The notes under the pieces: model-generated
Database searches by the model: none
Seen by the model: the letters and a program-made list of their open reading frames with translations, nothing else
What the model was told of the DNA's origin: nothing
Shown: positions 62,140 to 64,000 of the stretch, piece by piece
Position numbering within the stretch: position 1 is the first letter of the stretch
How the letters are laid out: each line of letters begins with the position of its first letter
Source: an uncultured Paracoccaceae bacterium
Lineage (GTDB): Bacteria; Pseudomonadota; Alphaproteobacteria; Rhodobacterales; Rhodobacteraceae
Direction of reading: 5' to 3'
Length of the DNA stretch: 64,000 nucleotides
Assembly (NCBI GenBank): GCA_947499715.1
Contig: CANMPL010000003.1
Span: forward strand, 434,001 to 498,000
Translations under genes and position numbers: made by a program

Positions 62140-62843
62140 ACGGTTGAATCGCGGCGAAACAGATGCGGCGCTGTAAGGGTGGATAGCGAAACCCTCTGCT
62201 TGCCATCCGCATCAAAATTTGACGCCGACAGCCATGCGTCGTGGGCCGGTCCGATGGCTTTCCAATCCGTATCCGTCATGGCCAGCCATGCGGTATCGCG
62301 GTTGCGGCCCTTGACCACCAGATGCTGTCGAAACACGCCTTCAAAGCTGAACCCAAGCCGCTCTGCCGCCCGCCTGGACGGCGCATTCAGCGCATTGCAT
62401 TTCCATTCCACCCGGCGATAGCCGTTGGCAAAGGCCCAGCCGATCATCAGTGAAAACGCCTCTGTCGCGGCGGCAGTGCCTTGCAGGCTGGGCGAAAAGT
62501 TCACGTTCCCAATTTCAATATTCCCGCTGTCCCGCACCACGGTGTAGAATGTCAGATAGCCAATCGGTGCCATAGAGCCGGCCTTGCGCACGACATAGGC
62601 CGGGCTTTGCTTACGGGCCGCGACACCTTTGATGATGTTTTCAAATGCTGCGAAATCTGCGGGTGCCGGTTCATAAAGATAATCCCAAACCCAATCCGCC
62701 CCGCGAAAGGCCTCCCACAGCGGTGCTGCGTCTTCGGGCGTCATCGGGCGCAAATCCGCAAATGCCCCGGTCAAATGCAGGTCTGACGGGTCAGCAGCAG
62801 GGGTCCAACCCGGAACTTCCGGGCCAAGCGGACGATCAATCAT
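62136..62843 (-). CDS. GNAT-family N-acetyltransferase (RimJ/RimL-like)
   Basis: Acetyltransferase of 235 residues using acetyl-CoA. The RimJ/RimL subfamily layout is seen: LRPMTPEDAAPLWEAF at the start, IEIGNVNFSPSLQGTAAATEAFSLMIGWAF (acetyl-CoA loop region) and RRVEWKCNALNAPSRRAAERLGFSFEGVFRQHLVVKGR. The last segment is the hallmark of the group. Its target, a protein N-terminus or small molecule, is unknown. It shares CTAA with the convergent response-regulator stop. Confidence 0.92.
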   Translation of the reverse strand: MIDRPLGPEVPGWTPAADPSDLHLTGAFADLRPMTPEDAAPLWEAFRGADWVWDYLYEPAPADFAAFENIIKGVAARKQSPAYVVRKAGSMAPIGYLTFYTVVRDSGNIEIGNVNFSPSLQGTAAATEAFSLMIGWAFANGYRRVEWKCNALNAPSRRAAERLGFSFEGVFRQHLVVKGRNRDTAWLAMTDTDWKAIGPAHDAWLSASNFDADGKQRVSLSTLTAPHLFRRDSTV

Positions 62844-62875
62844 TCAGTTATCCTTTCACCGCCCCATCCCAGGGG

Positions 62876-64000
62876 TCAAAGCAACAGCCCCGGATTTTCG
62901 CCAAGATCCAGACCGGGAAAGACCGTATTTTCAATCTCGGACGCGCTCGTGCCAAACATACCCCGGATCACCCATCCCGCCAGACTGCGCACATCCGATG
63001 TCGGCATCACATCGCGGCGGTCATATAATTGTGCCTCTGCCAGCCCAGGCCAGGCCCCGCGCACCGCACCGCCGCGCATCGCACCGCCAGCATAAAGCAT
63101 CGCCCCCCCGGTGCCGTGATCGGTGCCGCGTGTGCCATTTTCAAACGCCGTGCGTCCAAATTCAGTCAGACATAGCACCGCTGTCTTGTCCCAGACCGGC
63201 CCAAGTTGCGCGCGCAACGTCAGGATCGTATCCGCCAGACGGCCCAGCACGCGGGTCAGGACAAAATGCTGATTTTGGTGCGTATCCCACCCCCCCAAGG
63301 AAAAGCTTGCGATCCGTGTGGCGCCGCGCAACCGCGCGGCTGCAAATTCTGCCACATTAACGTGAACACCGTCAGATTGCACCGCCTCCATCATCGCCAT
63401 CGTGTCGGGGGTCTCCAGATCAGTCTCTTCCGCTTCCTTCACAAGCGCTGCGATTTCAATGGCTTGTGATGCCGCATCGCGGAAAAGCGGGTCGTCATGA
63501 TAGACAATTTCCAGCAATCGCTGGGCCTGCCCCGACAGGCGCAAATTCGCATCCGGTGACCAGCGCGACGCCGCAGCAGGCCCGGACAGGATAGACATCT
63601 GCTCGCGGCCAATGGCATAGGCCGTCTCTGCCGCCGCCCCCGGCATCGTCGTCAGCAAGCGGTTCAGCCAGCCGGTCGCACCGCCCCCCGGTTGCAGCAC
63701 ACCGGCTTCCAAAATGTCTTGCCCATCAAAATGGCTGCGCTTGTCGCGATAAGGGGTAGAGGTGGCGTGCACCGCGCCCACCTCTCCGTTTTGCCACATC
63801 GAAAGAAGCGGCTTAAGCGCAGGATGCAGCCCCCAAAACCCGTCCAGATCCGTGTGCTTGCCGTCATTCAACTGCGGCCGCAGCGCTGCATATGCCGGGT
63901 CGCCCAAGGGGCGCAGCGCATCAATCCCATCCATCGCGCCGCGCAGGATAATCACCACCAGCCGGCTTTCGCCCGGTGCCTCGGCAAACGCCACCGGCGT
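62876..64000 (-). CDS. DUF1501 family protein (5' partial)
   Basis: At least 374 residues; the reading frame is open past the right edge, so the true start and the probable Tat-type signal peptide are outside the window. The sequence begins SRLVVIILRGAMDGIDALRPLGD and has HPALKPLLSMWQNGEVGAVHATSTPYRDKRSHFDGQDILE, GGWDTHQNQ and TEFGRTAFENGTRGTDHGTGGAMLYAGG, the alkaline-phosphatase/sulfatase-like core of DUF1501. Such proteins are exported and often paired with a DUF1800 gene, which would lie beyond the edge. Confidence 0.9.
   Translation of the reverse strand, partial: TPVAFAEAPGESRLVVIILRGAMDGIDALRPLGDPAYAALRPQLNDGKHTDLDGFWGLHPALKPLLSMWQNGEVGAVHATSTPYRDKRSHFDGQDILEAGVLQPGGGATGWLNRLLTTMPGAAAETAYAIGREQMSILSGPAAASRWSPDANLRLSGQAQRLLEIVYHDDPLFRDAASQAIEIAALVKEAEETDLETPDTMAMMEAVQSDGVHVNVAEFAAARLRGATRIASFSLGGWDTHQNQHFVLTRVLGRLADTILTLRAQLGPVWDKTAVLCLTEFGRTAFENGTRGTDHGTGGAMLYAGGAMRGGAVRGAWPGLAEAQLYDRRDVMPTSDVRSLAGWVIRGMFGTSASEIENTVFPGLDLGENPGLLL

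Noticed and set aside
1-64000. CRISPR array, transposase, phage genes or replication origin
   Set aside because: Looked for spaced direct repeats, DDE/serine recombinases, phage structural genes and DnaA-box clusters or dnaA/repABC neighbours; none was seen.

Overview
The window reads as chromosomal DNA of a marine alphaproteobacterium of the Rhodobacterales (Roseobacter group). This is inferred from the high-GC coding style, the constant use of 1-8 bp gene overlaps, and a set of genes and neighbourhoods familiar from that group: a PopZ-like acidic protein, a CobQ gene beside a YdjM-like membrane protein, a MerR-controlled beta-oxidation operon, a DHPS-sulfonate operon, DUF1467 next to methylmalonyl-CoA epimerase, and the CCTCCGGCGGGGATATTT intergenic motif. 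Genus-level placement is not possible from the sequence alone. No phage, insertion sequence, CRISPR array or rRNA operon is present; one tRNA (Cys) is.

Layout. 1-8.1 kb: end of an ABC exporter, ygfZ, efp, a small conserved protein, a membrane protein, cobQ, a PopZ-like protein, a TolC-type outer-membrane protein and pcm. 8.2 kb: tRNA-Cys. 8.4-15.4 kb: a complete sugar-uptake and oxidation cassette on the minus strand (RbsA/RbsC/RbsB-type ABC transporter, TIM-barrel isomerase, Gfo/Idh/MocA dehydrogenase) divergent from its LacI regulator, with three helically phased copies of an operator-like repeat between them. 15.4-21.6 kb: hpsN-comD-comE plus a 1191-residue fused hydantoinase/oxoprolinase in one minus-strand operon, preceded by a well-formed promoter overlapped by a LacI-type palindrome. 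This looks like sulfonate (dihydroxypropanesulfonate) catabolism. 21.6-28 kb: periplasmic 5'-nucleotidase, DUF952-pyrD, a MATE exporter, two PaaI-type thioesterases, a MerR regulator and a P-loop kinase-like protein.

28.2-36.4 kb: MerR-regulated beta-oxidation operon (acyl-CoA dehydrogenase of DmdC size, GST, thiolase, an unusual tandem NTF2-like protein, FadJ-type multifunctional enzyme). 36.4-42.2 kb: sulfotransferase, DMT transporter, acyl-CoA ligase, a degenerate M48-like protein and a SPOR protein with repeated cysteine pairs. 42.3-46.8 kb: a tightly coupled nucleoside-salvage operon, cdd-deoA-deoB-add-upp. 46.9-54.2 kb: cupin/VOC protein, maeB, prpE and rimO. 54.26-55.33 kb: an AT-rich orphan gene with a type I restriction (HSDR_N) nuclease core, followed by GC-rich inverted repeats; this is the clearest horizontally acquired feature. 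55.5-64 kb: small housekeeping and membrane genes, M48 lipoprotein, nitroreductase, EI24, DUF1467, methylmalonyl-CoA epimerase, a response regulator, a GNAT acetyltransferase and a DUF1501 protein cut by the window edge.

Functionally the window joins several carbon routes of a marine heterotroph: sugars via the ABC cassette, sulfonates via HpsN/ComDE, acyl-CoAs via the fad operon and ligases, propionate via PrpE and methylmalonyl-CoA epimerase, and C4 to C3 flux via MaeB. The best candidates for something undescribed are the orphan HSDR_N gene, the pairing of an oxoprolinase-like enzyme with HpsN/ComDE (including a hairpin that hides its ribosome-binding site), and the phased triple operator.
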